A stretch of DNA of 64,000 bases from Blastocatellia bacterium (GCA_019695185.1 JAIBAN010000012.1:1-64000); one strand, 5' to 3'; counted from the first letter of the stretch, positions 17,633 to 27,041 are shown. The notes: generated by a model not told the origin, from the letters alone. A program made the numbers and translations.

Positions 17633-20600
17633 CTATTTCCTGCCTGATTTGGGCAGGGATTCGATCACATCCAAAATCTCGTCAAACTGAAACCGGCGGG
17701 TGCGTTGCGCCAGGGCCAGTCCCAACGGCGCATCAAGTTCGGTAATCTGCCCCACCAGTCGGGTAACCCAATCCCCGTCCCCCAGATTCATTGCCTGTTC
17801 AAGTTCGGCCACCAAAGGTTCGGGCAGGGCGGCCAATCGTGAGGCTGGAATCAGTGAAAAATCGTCGGTGTTGGCTGGTTGTGTCTCAGGTTGGGCCGTC
17901 AGGAACCGGACATGCAGGTGTTTTTCAAGCGTGGAAAATATTTCCTCGTTCCGAAACGGCTTGGTCACATAGTCGTCGCAGCCGTTGGCCAGAATCGCCG
18001 CCCGGTCATGTTCAAAGGCGCTGGCCGTGAGGGCAATGATTTTGACCGGGTCCAGGGTCCAGGGTTCAGGGTTCAGGGTTCCTGTCTTCCCTGCACTTCC
18101 AGTTTCTGCCTGAAAAGATTTCAAAACAGGGGATTCAGCCGTATTTTGTAACCCTGGACCCTGAACCCTGGACCCTGAACCCTGCTTTTCCAACTCCCGA
18201 ATCCGGCGGGTCGCGTCATAGCCGTCCATGACCGGCATTCGCATATCCATCCAAATCAGGTGTGGGTGCCAGGTTTGCCAGAGGTCAACCGCTTCCTGCC
18301 CGTTGGCCGCCTCCCGGACTTCACATCCGATGGAACTCAGCAACCGGTTGAGCAAAAGGCGATTGGACGCATTGTCGTCCACCACCAGCAAGCGAACCGG
18401 CGGTTGGTCAGAAGCCAATCGCACCACTTGAGGCAGCGAGCCGGGTTCGGCAACCGGTGCTTCCGCTGCGGGCAAGGGCACCCGAATGTGAAAAACAGTT
18501 CCTTTGCCAAGCTGGCTGCGCACAGTGATTTCCCCACCCATGAGCCGGATGAAATTCTGGCTGAGGGCCAGCCCCAGCCCGGTTCCTTCGGTGGATTGCC
18601 GCCCGCTCTGGGTTTGCACAAACGGCTCAAACAGAGTTTCCAGTTCCTCGGCTGCAATGCCGAAGCCGGTGTCCTCAACTTCGAATTCGGCAATTCCCTC
18701 CACCCATTTGGCCCGCAAGGCAATGCCGCCCTGCGAAGTGAACTTGACGGCATTCCCCAAAAGATTGATGAGTACCTGCCGGAATTTGCCTTCATCGCCC
18801 TGCACGTAGCGCGGCACTTCCGGAGCCAAATCCACAATCAGGGTCAGGTTTTTGCCCGCCGCCCGCACCCGAATCATTTCTTCAATGCCTTTCAACAACC
18901 ACCGCACGTCAAAAGGCTGAGGGCTCAAGGTGATTTTCCCGGCTTCGATTTTGGAAATCGAAAGCACGTCGTTGATAAGCTGGAGCAGATGCTCGCCACT
19001 GCGCAGAATGAGGGACAGATTGTCGCGGTTGTCTCGGCTGAGAGCAGCGTCCCGCTCCATCAACTGGGCGAACCCCAGAACGGCATTGAGCGGGGTCCGT
19101 AGCTCATGGCTCATGCTCGACAGAAAAACGCTTTTGGCCAGATTCGCCGCCTGGGCTTTGTCGGCCAGTTCCAGGGCTTTCTGCTCGGATTCCTGCAATT
19201 GGGCCACGGTATTGGCCAGTTCGGCAGTCCGTTCCCGCACGTTCTGTTCCAACACGCGGGTCTGCTTCCGAAGCGTCCGCAACCGCCAGCGCACCCCACC
19301 GTAAATACAGCCCCCACCGGTCACCACATATAACAGATACGCCCACCACGTCCGCCACAGCGGAGGCTTGAGCCGAAACCGGTAGACGGCCCCGACCCGG
19401 TTCCATACACCGTCGTTGTTACAGGCAATCACCTGAAAGGTGTAATCCCCCGGAGCCAGATTGGTGAAATAGGCAACCCGGCGGGTCACGTCTTCCGACC
19501 AGTCCTGGTCCAGCCCTGTCAGCTTGAACCGGAACCGCACTTTCTCCGGAGCCAAAAAACTCAAGGCCGTGTAATGAAACTCAAATTTGGGACTGCCGGG
19601 GCCGAACACAGTGCGTTCGGCGGGCAAAAATGACTCCGTATCGGCCACCACCTTTTCCAGCCAGACTTCGGGCACCTGCTGGTTCGTCGTAATACGTTCC
19701 GGGTCAACCACCGTCACACCGGCTGTGGTGGGGAACCAGAGCCGCCCATCGCGGGTTTTCCACCCGGCAGGCTGCGAATTTCCATTGCACTGGTTGGTTC
19801 CCATGCCGTCCCCTTTGCCAAACACGGTACAGGGAATGGTCGGAATCGCTTTCCGGTCGTAGTTTTCCACGTCCGCCCGGTTGATGAAATAAATGCCCCG
19901 GTTGCAACTCATCCAAAGATTGTTGCGGTTGTCTTCCAGAATCTGAAACGCAAGGTCATCAAACAGTCCGTCTTTGGTCGTGTAGCAGGTGAATTTCCCA
20001 TTGCGAAACCGGCACAGGCCACCATTGGTGCCAATCCAAAGTGTACGGTCGCTGTCCTCGTAAAAAGTAAACGCCGAATCATTGGCAAGCCCATCTTTCA
20101 TGCCGTAATTTCGGAGAAATTTTCCATCCTGCCAGACTGAAATCCCTCCGTAGGTGCCCACCCATATCCGGCCTTCGCGGTCTTCATAGAGCGCCCGGAC
20201 ACTCTCATGCGGCAATCCGTCCTTGCCGGTAAAGTGCGTAAAGGTTCCGTTCCGATAGGTAAAAAGGCCGCTGCTGACCGTGCCAATCCAGACGGTTCCG
20301 CTCCGGTCCGTGCAGAGTGCCCGCATATTGTTGCCCGTAAAGCCGTCTTTGGCTCCAAACGTCGTAAACGTGCCGTCCTTGAAACGGCATAAATCACCAC
20401 CGGTGACGCCCACCCAAAGGTTTCCTTCGTGGTCTTCGCACAAGGTTTTGACCGAATTGTTGGAAAGCCCGTCTTTGGTTGTGTAGGTGGTGAACTTCCC
20501 GTTTTGCAAACAATTCAGTCCGCCGCTGTCCACTCCAATCCAGAGCCGGCCCCGGCTGTCTTCGCAAATCGTGCGGGCATAATCGAAGGAAAGCCCTTCT

Positions 20601-21604
20601 TTGGTAGTCAAGGAGGTGAATTTTCCATCCCGAAACCGGTTGAGCCCGCCATTGGTACCAGCCCAGAGACTGCCTTCGCGGTCTTCATAAATGGCACGCA
20701 CGGTATCGCTGGAAAGCCCATCCTTGACGGAATAGGCAGAAAAAACCCCATCCCGAAACCGGTACAGTCCGCCGTTCTCAGTTCCAATCCATAAATTACG
20801 GTCTTTGTCTTCCCGAATGGTCCAAATCAGCGTTCCAAGCTGTCCGGCAGCAATTGGATGATTGGTAAAAACCCCGTCCCGATAAGAACAAAGCCCGCCG
20901 CCAAATGTGCCAATCCACAATTGCCCGGCTGAATCTTCAAAAAGAGCGTTGATATTGTCATGGGGAAGTCCGTCTTTGGTGCTGTAGGCCGTCAGATTGC
21001 CATCCCGCAGGGCAAACAGCCCATTTGAAGTACCTACCCAAAGGACGCCCCGACTGTCTTCGAACATCGAATAGACTCTCAGGCTGGGCAATGGGGTTTT
21101 GAATGGGTGGGAATCAAATTTGCCGTCACGAAAAGCACAGACGCCTTTGTTGACGGTGGCAACCCAGACTGTTCCGTGGCGGTCTTCATACAAATACCCA
21201 ATGAAATTATGCGGCAGGCCGTCCTGAGTGGTGTAGGTGCGAAAAACCCCGTTGGAAAAACAGCCGAGGCCGCCGTCCAGCATGGCAATCCAGAGCCTGC
21301 CGGAGCGGTCCTCCAGCAGGGACAAAACGCTTTTCCCCTGCAACCCTTTGGTGTTGCTATTGCTGAAAACGGTGAACCGAACCCCGTCAAACCGGACCAG
21401 CCCTTCATACGTGCCCAGCCACAAATATCCGTCACGGGTCTGGGTTATGGCTGTCACCGTGTTTTGCGGCAGGCCGTCCTGCCACACGTCATGCACATAC
21501 TGTGTCACTGCCTTGGCCGGGTCGAGCGCCCACACCGGGGCTGCTCCGCACATCATCCACCAGCCAAGCAGTATCAGCCAAAATCGGGAAGTGAGGATGC
21601 GCAT
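17633..21604 (-). CDS. Hybrid sensor histidine kinase with propeller-Y_Y_Y sensor and receiver domain
   Basis: The product has 1323 residues. A signal peptide lies at 1-26. About thirteen propeller repeats (GL....V..L.ED..G.LWIGT.GGGL..FRDG.F) fill about 30-690. Y_Y_Y is at about 715-785 and one membrane segment at about 792-812. HisKA has MSHELRTPLN with His833. A HATPase follows (GTGLGLALSQNF), then a receiver whose phosphoacceptor is Asp1120 (WMDMRMPVMDG) and whose Lys is in YVTKPF. A helical C-terminal piece without an obvious HPt His ends it. The receiver carries an insert of about 45 residues (about 1141-1186) encoded by an inverted heptamer element. Membrane phosphorelay is the expected role; no DNA-binding partner is adjacent. 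Upstream DNA is a heptamer element. Confidence 0.93.
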   Translation of the reverse strand: MRILTSRFWLILLGWWMMCGAAPVWALDPAKAVTQYVHDVWQDGLPQNTVTAITQTRDGYLWLGTYEGLVRFDGVRFTVFSNSNTKGLQGKSVLSLLEDRSGRLWIAMLDGGLGCFSNGVFRTYTTQDGLPHNFIGYLYEDRHGTVWVATVNKGVCAFRDGKFDSHPFKTPLPSLRVYSMFEDSRGVLWVGTSNGLFALRDGNLTAYSTKDGLPHDNINALFEDSAGQLWIGTFGGGLCSYRDGVFTNHPIAAGQLGTLIWTIREDKDRNLWIGTENGGLYRFRDGVFSAYSVKDGLSSDTVRAIYEDREGSLWAGTNGGLNRFRDGKFTSLTTKEGLSFDYARTICEDSRGRLWIGVDSGGLNCLQNGKFTTYTTKDGLSNNSVKTLCEDHEGNLWVGVTGGDLCRFKDGTFTTFGAKDGFTGNNMRALCTDRSGTVWIGTVSSGLFTYRNGTFTHFTGKDGLPHESVRALYEDREGRIWVGTYGGISVWQDGKFLRNYGMKDGLANDSAFTFYEDSDRTLWIGTNGGLCRFRNGKFTCYTTKDGLFDDLAFQILEDNRNNLWMSCNRGIYFINRADVENYDRKAIPTIPCTVFGKGDGMGTNQCNGNSQPAGWKTRDGRLWFPTTAGVTVVDPERITTNQQVPEVWLEKVVADTESFLPAERTVFGPGSPKFEFHYTALSFLAPEKVRFRFKLTGLDQDWSEDVTRRVAYFTNLAPGDYTFQVIACNNDGVWNRVGAVYRFRLKPPLWRTWWAYLLYVVTGGGCIYGGVRWRLRTLRKQTRVLEQNVRERTAELANTVAQLQESEQKALELADKAQAANLAKSVFLSSMSHELRTPLNAVLGFAQLMERDAALSRDNRDNLSLILRSGEHLLQLINDVLSISKIEAGKITLSPQPFDVRWLLKGIEEMIRVRAAGKNLTLIVDLAPEVPRYVQGDEGKFRQVLINLLGNAVKFTSQGGIALRAKWVEGIAEFEVEDTGFGIAAEELETLFEPFVQTQSGRQSTEGTGLGLALSQNFIRLMGGEITVRSQLGKGTVFHIRVPLPAAEAPVAEPGSLPQVVRLASDQPPVRLLVVDDNASNRLLLNRLLSSIGCEVREAANGQEAVDLWQTWHPHLIWMDMRMPVMDGYDATRRIRELEKQGSGSRVQGPGLQNTAESPVLKSFQAETGSAGKTGTLNPEPWTLDPVKIIALTASAFEHDRAAILANGCDDYVTKPFRNEEIFSTLEKHLHVRFLTAQPETQPANTDDFSLIPASRLAALPEPLVAELEQAMNLGDGDWVTRLVGQITELDAPLGLALAQRTRRFQFDEILDVIESLPKSGRK
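18047..18184. repeat. Inverted heptamer element inside a coding sequence
   Basis: The left arm (18049-18082) consists of CAGGGTC/CAGGGTT units and the right arm (18150-18184) of AACCCTG/GACCCTG units, inverted, around a 67-bp core. It is read on the minus strand as about 45 in-frame residues between ..RELEKQ and VKIIALTAS of the receiver. The coding arm reads CCC TGG ACC, where an unmutated repeat would read CCC TGA ACC. Confidence 0.9.
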
Positions 21605-21619
21605 AACAAAATCAGTGAT

Positions 21620-21747
21620 GAGGACTGAGGACTGAGGACTGAGGACTGAAAATTCAGGACCGCGAGCTGAGTTTTCATCATTTACCTGAAAAATTGAAGT
21701 CAGCCAAGCTGATTTTCTCAGTCCTCAGTCCTCAGTCCTCAGTCCTG
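21620..21747. repeat. Inverted heptamer element, AGGACTG family
   Basis: The left arm (21620-21649) has four AGGACTG units. The core is about 67 bp. The right arm (21717-21747) has about four CAGTCCT units and ends 5 bases before the M28 gene stop. It occupies the whole spacer upstream of the hybrid kinase. Confidence 0.9.
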
Positions 21748-21751
21748 GAGG

Positions 21752-23158
21752 TCAGTCCCGTGGCAACGGTTCGGGTAAATCGGCCAGAATATAGGCCAGC
21801 ACGGCCAGTGCCGCCGTGTTTTGGGCCAAATCGTTCGGGTTGATTTTGTCGAGCGTGTCAGCGTGGGTGTGGTGAACGTCAAAATAATGCGTCCGGTCGG
21901 AATCCATGCCAAAGCTGGGCACTCCGGCACTGGTCAAGACCGAGATGTCAGCGCCGGTCCGGTCCTCGTGGCGAATCCGTTGGGCGTCAATACTTTTGAG
22001 AAGGGCGGCAATCTGTTGCACGATGGCCAGACTGCGGCCTTTGCCGGTGAAGGAAAATCCGACGGTTCGGCCAGCCCCCGAATCACACTCGACGGCGGCA
22101 ATATGTTTGTCAAATTCGGCTTTGTGGGCGGCGGCGTAGGCCCGTGCGCCACCCAGTCCGTTTTCCTCATTGGTAAAGAGCACCACCCGAATGGTCCTCC
22201 GTGGCTGGAGGTTCAGTTTCTTCAAAATCCGGGCGGCTTCCATTGCCATCACGCAACCGGCACCGTCGTCGCTCGCCCCGGTGCCCACGTCCCATGAATC
22301 AATGTGCCCGCCGATGACCACCACTTCATCCGGTTTTTCCCGCCCGCGAATCTCCCCAATCACATTGGCCGATTCAACATCGGGCAGCATATGTGCTTCC
22401 ATCATCAAGGTCACAGTTGGTTTCTGCCCGGCGGCACAGAGGCGGGCAAGCAGGTCGGCATCTTCGGTTGCCAAGGCTGCCGCCGGGATTGACGGAATTT
22501 CTGCCGTATAGCGGGTGGCCCCCGTATGAGCCGTGTTGAGGCTGCGGGTGGTGACGGAGCGAATCAGTACGGCGACCGCTCCCTGCTGGGCAGCGGCGGT
22601 GGGTCCCTGCCCGCGAAACTTTACGGCGTCGCCATAGGCTTCATCGGGTTCCAGGTCCTTGCGCATGGCGTAGCTGTACAACACGATTTTTCCTTTCACC
22701 GTGTCGCCCAGTTTTTTCAGTTCTTCAAAGTCATGCACCGCCACAACCTCCGCCGTGATGCCTGCTGCCGGAGTTCCCACCGAGTTTCCCAAACCCAGCA
22801 TGGTCAGTTTCTGCTTTTTCGGTGTGAGCAGGTCACAGCTTTCATTGCCGCGCACCCAGTGCGGCACCTTGGCCGGTTCGGTGGCAACCCGGTCCAGTTT
22901 GTCCGCCTGCATGGCGGTGACTGCCCATTGAATGGCCAAATCAAGTTGCGGCGAACCGCTTAATCGGTTGCCAATCCGGTCCGCCAGATATTCCAGTTTG
23001 GCAAAATCACCATGGTCAACCATAGCCGTTCCAATGATTTTGGCGGCTGCTTCGCGGTAGTTTTTTTCAATGTCGGTTACAGCCGAGGGGGTTTGAGCCA
23101 GTGATGGCGACGTTGCGCCAAGCAAACAACAACAACACAACAAAGCAATCAATCGCAT
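21752..23158 (-). CDS. Secreted M28-family zinc aminopeptidase
   Basis: The product has 468 residues from the ATG whose complement lies at 23156-23158. That start follows AAAGGA at good spacing and begins the signal peptide MRLIALLCCCCLLGATSPSLAQ; the longer frame to 23239 adds 27 unlikely residues. A PA-like insertion lies at about 130-260. The M28 co-catalytic metal residues are visible: His285 and Asp287 in GGHIDSWD, Asp297, Glu331/332 in NEENG, Asp359, and His430 in HHTHADT. It resembles bacterial carboxypeptidase-Q/M28 aminopeptidases acting on peptides in the periplasm or outside. The substrate is unknown. Confidence 0.93.
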   Translation of the reverse strand: MRLIALLCCCCLLGATSPSLAQTPSAVTDIEKNYREAAAKIIGTAMVDHGDFAKLEYLADRIGNRLSGSPQLDLAIQWAVTAMQADKLDRVATEPAKVPHWVRGNESCDLLTPKKQKLTMLGLGNSVGTPAAGITAEVVAVHDFEELKKLGDTVKGKIVLYSYAMRKDLEPDEAYGDAVKFRGQGPTAAAQQGAVAVLIRSVTTRSLNTAHTGATRYTAEIPSIPAAALATEDADLLARLCAAGQKPTVTLMMEAHMLPDVESANVIGEIRGREKPDEVVVIGGHIDSWDVGTGASDDGAGCVMAMEAARILKKLNLQPRRTIRVVLFTNEENGLGGARAYAAAHKAEFDKHIAAVECDSGAGRTVGFSFTGKGRSLAIVQQIAALLKSIDAQRIRHEDRTGADISVLTSAGVPSFGMDSDRTHYFDVHHTHADTLDKINPNDLAQNTAALAVLAYILADLPEPLPRD

Positions 23159-23205
23159 TGAGTCATGTCCTTTGGGGGAATGGAGCGGGATGTCGAAAAT
23201 GAAAA

Positions 23206-23219
23206 TGGTGTGTACACCA
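23206..23219. promoter_or_regulatory. Short palindrome TGGTGTGTACACCA upstream of the M28 gene
   Basis: Six-base arms TGGTGT/ACACCA around a 2-base centre lie about 50 bases upstream of the M28 start. They could be a repressor operator, but a single 6-bp inverted repeat is weak evidence. Confidence 0.25.
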
Positions 23220-23308
23220 ACAGACTCAATCTTTTCCACCGTCCTTACCGAAAAGAAACCGATTGCTTGCGTTGCTTTCCTACGGTGGGGTACAAATTTC
23301 GAGTCTTT

Positions 23309-23492
23309 CAGGGTTGAGGGTTGAGGGTTCAGAATTCAGAGTTCAGGACCTGGAGTTTTGAATTTTGAGATGTGCGTTTTACGTCAGAGGCAATTCGAAT
23401 TTTTCAAGATTTTGAGAATCGAAAACCCTGAACCCTGAACCCTGAACCCTGAACCCTGAACCCTGAACCCTGAACCCTGAATCCCGAACCCT
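23309..23492. repeat. Inverted heptamer element, CAGGGTT family
   Basis: The left arm (23309-23348) has AGGGTTG/AGGGTTC units that decay into AGAATTC-like copies. The core is about 75 bp. The right arm (23424-23492) carries about nine AACCCTG units. It ends about 9 bases before the AGGAGG Shine-Dalgarno of the next gene, in a divergent spacer that must also hold the promoters. I could not pick a convincing promoter here. Confidence 0.9.
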
Positions 23493-23514
23493 TTGCAGGA
23501 GGTCACCCAAAGTC

Positions 23515-24732
23515 ATGATTCAACCGGCTGCGCGGACACGCAACTATAACTATGCGATTCGAAACATTGTGGTGGAAGCCAAGAAAGTCGAAGCTTCCGG
23601 CAAAAAAATCACCTATCTCAACATTGGCGACCCGGTGATTTACGGCTTTCAACCGCCCGAATCGCTGATGAATGCCCTGGCGAAAGCGGTTCATGACGGA
23701 TTGAACGGCTATGCCCCTTCGGCTGGTACGGTCGAAGCCCGTGAGGCCATCGCCGCCGACTCTGAAAAATACGGCGTCCCGATTTCCCCTGACGATGTGA
23801 TTGTCACTTCCGGGGCGTCGGAAGCGGCGGATTTGGTGCTCAATGCCCTGCTCGAACCGGGCGACGACGTTTTAACGCCCTGCCCGACCTATCCGCTGTA
23901 TACGGCCATCACCGCCAAACTGGGAGCCACGGAAAATTCCTACAAACTGGATCCCAAAAATGGCTGGCTGCCTGACCCCGATGACATCAGACGACGCGTT
24001 ACTCCCCGAACCCGTGCCATTGTGATTATCAATCCGAACAATCCGTCCGGTGCGGTGTATCCCGAACCGGTTTTGCGTGAACTGCTGGCTGTGGCGGCTG
24101 AAAAAAACCTGCTGGTCATGGCCGACGATGTGTATCACCGCATGACCTACGGGCCGCACGCACCCCGACTAGCTTCCCTGGCACAGGATATGGACGTTCC
24201 GATTGTCAACCTGGAGAGCCTCTCGAAATCCCATTTGGTTCCCGGCTGGCGGGTCGGCTGGATGACTTTCACCAATAAGAAACAGATGGGTGATTTGATT
24301 CCGGCGGTCCGCAAAATAGCCGACGCCCGTTTGTGCAGCCCACTGCCCACTCAGGCGGTGATTCCGGCGGCGCTTGCGGACCTCTCGCATTTACCCGCTA
24401 CGATTGAGGCCATGAAAGTCCGGGCCGACATCAGCGTTGACATGCTCAACGCCATTCCGGGGATGAATTGCACCCGTCCGGAAGCCGCCTTTTATCTGAT
24501 GGCGCAGATGGAAAACCTGCACGGGGCGACCGACGAACAGTTTGTGCTGGAACTGCTGCGGGAGACCGGGATTTTATTTGTTTATGGCTCCGGGTTTGGA
24601 CTTGAACCGACGGACGGATATTTCCGTATCGTGTTCTTGCCTGAACCCGAAGTTCTCCGGGATGTCTATACCAGGCTGGGCAATTTCGTTGAATCCTGGC
24701 CGCACCGTGCGCGTCAGCAAGCAGCATCCTAG
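23515..24732 (+). CDS. PLP-dependent class I/II aminotransferase, alanine-transaminase-like
   Basis: The product has 405 residues and is a fold-type I enzyme. The Schiff-base Lys is 238 in ESLSKSHLVPGWRVGW, the phosphate-binding Arg is 246, Asn176 is in NPNNPSG and Asp204 in MADDVY. The N-terminal half (YLNIGDP, GYAPSAGTVEAREAIA, CPTYPLY) is closest in style to AlaA/YfbQ-like alanine-pyruvate transaminases, but substrate cannot be fixed by eye. ATG 23515 is preceded by CAGGAGGTCA, a strong Shine-Dalgarno. The TAG stop lies within the first unit of the following heptamer array. Confidence 0.9.
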   Translation: MIQPAARTRNYNYAIRNIVVEAKKVEASGKKITYLNIGDPVIYGFQPPESLMNALAKAVHDGLNGYAPSAGTVEAREAIAADSEKYGVPISPDDVIVTSGASEAADLVLNALLEPGDDVLTPCPTYPLYTAITAKLGATENSYKLDPKNGWLPDPDDIRRRVTPRTRAIVIINPNNPSGAVYPEPVLRELLAVAAEKNLLVMADDVYHRMTYGPHAPRLASLAQDMDVPIVNLESLSKSHLVPGWRVGWMTFTNKKQMGDLIPAVRKIADARLCSPLPTQAVIPAALADLSHLPATIEAMKVRADISVDMLNAIPGMNCTRPEAAFYLMAQMENLHGATDEQFVLELLRETGILFVYGSGFGLEPTDGYFRIVFLPEPEVLRDVYTRLGNFVESWPHRARQQAAS

Positions 24733-24850
24733 CTTTCAGCTTTCAGCTTTCAGCTTTCAGCTTTGCCGTTTGACCCCATCAACCATGGTTCTTCCTCAGA
24801 AATTCATGAGGATCCGGTAAAGAGCTGAAAGCTGAGTGCTGAACGCTCAC
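24731..24850. repeat. Inverted heptamer element, AGCTTTC family
   Basis: The left arm (24731-24765) has five AGCTTTC units beginning inside the stop codon. The core is about 55 bp. The right arm (about 24821-24850) carries GCTGAAA-like units, the inverted form, degenerating into GTGCTGAACGCTCA. Confidence 0.85.
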
Positions 24851-24875
24851 AGCCTCCAAAAAGGTAGTTTTCCCC

Positions 24876-26702
24876 ATGCGTGATTTCATTAAACAGACCC
24901 TCGCCGGGTTTACCGGCATGATTTTGTTCAGCGTTGTGGCAATTGTGGCAGTTGCCATGTTTTTTGGCGTCCTGCTGGCCGGTTTGACCGGTGGCAGCGG
25001 TGAGGTTGAGCCGGTGGTTGAAGATAAAACCGTCCTGGTGTTTGACCTGTCCACCAATATTTCCGACGCCAAACCTGGCGCGGACCCCTTTCATGCTTTC
25101 CAGGATGCCGCCTTTGGCAGCCGCCCCGACAGCATTTCCCTCAAGACCGTTCTTGACACATTGGACAAGGCCGCAAAAGACAAACGGATTGTGGGACTGT
25201 ATCTGCATGGCAACCTGCAACCGAATGGGTATGGTTCGGGGTTTGCCGCTTTGAAGGAAATCCGCGAAGCGCTGCAACGGTTCCGGGATGCAGGGAAAAC
25301 CATCACGGCCTACAACATGGGATATGGGGAACGGGAGTATTATCTGGCTTCGGTATCCAATAATGTGATACTCAACCCCTTTGGCATGATGGAAATGAAT
25401 GGTTTTGCCTCGCAGCCGATGTTTTATGCCGATGCGTTCAAAAAATACGGCATCGGAGTCCAGGTGACCCGCGTGGGCAAGTACAAATCGGCAGTTGAAC
25501 CCTACATTCTGAATAAAATGAGTCCGGAAAACCGGGAACAACTGGAAGCACTCTTTGGCGATATGTGGAAAGAGTTTTTGAGCGGAGTCAGTGCCAGCCG
25601 CAAAGTCAGCGCCGAGGAATTGCAAGCCAACACGGATGAAGGCGGACTCTTTATGGCTGACCAGGCCAAAGAAAAAAAACTGATTGACAAGACGGCCTAT
25701 TTTGACGAAGTGGTGGCTGACCTCAAGAAACTGACCGGCAGTGCCGATTCCGACCAGACCTTCCGGCAAATCAATTTGACCACCTACCAAAAGGTTTCAC
25801 GCAAATCGCTCGGATTGGAAAAAGACTCGAAAAATCAGGTGGCGGTGGTTTATGCCGAAGGCGAAATCGTGGATGGCGGCGGCAGTGAGGATTCAGTTGG
25901 CGGCGACCGATTGGCCCGCCAGTTGCGCACGCTCCGACTGGACCCGAACGTAAAGGCGATTGTGCTCCGGGTCAACAGTCCTGGCGGCAGTGCCACGGCC
26001 TCGGAAGTCATTCAACGGGAAGTTATCCTGACCAAAAAGACCAAGCCGGTTGTGATTTCCATGGGAACGGTGGCGGCTTCGGGCGGGTACTGGATTGCAA
26101 CCTACGGCGATAAGATTTTTGCCGAACCCAACACCATCACCGGCTCCATCGGGGTGTTTGGCATGCTCCCCAACGTGCAGGGGCTGGCCAACGAGCATGG
26201 CATCACCTGGGACACGGTCAAAACCGGCAAGTATGCCGACCTGGGCACCCTCACCCGGCCCAAGACCGACGAGGAACTGGCACTCATTCAACGCACGGTG
26301 GACCGGATTTATGACCAGTTTCTGACCAAGGTTTCCGAATCCCGTAACCTGCCCAAGGAAAAAGTGGCGGAAATCGCCCAGGGGCGGGTCTGGACCGGCA
26401 ATCAGGCCAAGGGACTGGGGTTGGTGGACGAAATCGGCGGCTTACAGACAGCCATCAAATTTGCTGCCGAAAAAGCCAAACTGGGAGCGGACTGGAAAAT
26501 TGAGGAATATCCGCGTCCGTCCACCACGGAAGACAAAATCAAGCAACTTTTGTCCGGGGATGATTCCCCCCGCCCGGTGGCCCGCCTCAACCCGTTGACC
26601 AAGCAGGTGCTTCAGGTCAAAGATGACTTGCAAATGCTCGGCGAAATGAACGACCCGATGCATGTTTATGCCCGCATGCCGTTCAATCTGAAGATTGACT
26701 AA
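24876..26702 (+). CDS. sppA: Signal peptide peptidase SppA, 67K type (S49)
   Basis: The product has 608 residues, the long double-domain SppA form. An N-terminal membrane anchor lies at about 12-35 (FTGMILFSVVAIVAVAMFFG). The catalytic dyad is visible by comparison with the E. coli enzyme: Lys204 in GKYKSAVEPY of the first half and Ser402 in TVAASGGYW of the second, with NSPGGSATASE before it. It degrades cleaved signal peptides in the inner membrane. AAAGGTAG lies upstream of ATG. The gene stands between two heptamer-type spacers, so it is probably transcribed alone or with the aminotransferase. Confidence 0.95.
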   Translation: MRDFIKQTLAGFTGMILFSVVAIVAVAMFFGVLLAGLTGGSGEVEPVVEDKTVLVFDLSTNISDAKPGADPFHAFQDAAFGSRPDSISLKTVLDTLDKAAKDKRIVGLYLHGNLQPNGYGSGFAALKEIREALQRFRDAGKTITAYNMGYGEREYYLASVSNNVILNPFGMMEMNGFASQPMFYADAFKKYGIGVQVTRVGKYKSAVEPYILNKMSPENREQLEALFGDMWKEFLSGVSASRKVSAEELQANTDEGGLFMADQAKEKKLIDKTAYFDEVVADLKKLTGSADSDQTFRQINLTTYQKVSRKSLGLEKDSKNQVAVVYAEGEIVDGGGSEDSVGGDRLARQLRTLRLDPNVKAIVLRVNSPGGSATASEVIQREVILTKKTKPVVISMGTVAASGGYWIATYGDKIFAEPNTITGSIGVFGMLPNVQGLANEHGITWDTVKTGKYADLGTLTRPKTDEELALIQRTVDRIYDQFLTKVSESRNLPKEKVAEIAQGRVWTGNQAKGLGLVDEIGGLQTAIKFAAEKAKLGADWKIEEYPRPSTTEDKIKQLLSGDDSPRPVARLNPLTKQVLQVKDDLQMLGEMNDPMHVYARMPFNLKID

Positions 26703-26732
26703 ATCAAACCACAGATGATGTGAACCAACTTT

Positions 26733-26808
26733 TCACCGCAGAGGCGCAGAGGAAACGCAGAGAAAAAACAGAAAAACTCTGCGAAAACTCTGCGCCTGCG
26801 GCGGTGAG
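26733..26808. repeat. Imperfect palindrome of CGCAGAG units
   Basis: The left arm (26733-26763) has CGCAGAGG/CGCAGAGA steps and the right arm (26776-26808) has CTCTGCG steps in inverted order, around an A-rich loop of about 12 bases. It starts about 30 bases after the sppA stop and could serve as its terminator-like hairpin. Confidence 0.75.
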
Positions 26809-26860
26809 AAAAAATTTGCAAAGTGTTCCAATGTTATGTGGACCGATTTAGAAAACCAAA

Positions 26861-27034
26861 GGACTGAGGATTGAGGACTGAGCCGACCAATCTTCCGATG
26901 ACTTTAGAATTCTTCACATAACTCTGCTTCCGCGTGGAAAGATTCCCATACAGAATTATGGAAATCTGCACCAAACTTCCTTAATATGGCTCTTGCTCAG
27001 TCCTCAGTCCTCAGTCCTCAGTCCTCAGTCCTCA
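26861..27034. repeat. Inverted heptamer element, GGACTGA family
   Basis: The left arm (26861-26883) has three units, one mutated to GGATTGA. The core is about 112 bp. The right arm (26996-27034) has five TCAGTCC units and ends 7 bases before the next ATG. There is therefore no room for a normal Shine-Dalgarno outside the repeat. Confidence 0.88.
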
Positions 27035-27041
27035 AAACAAC

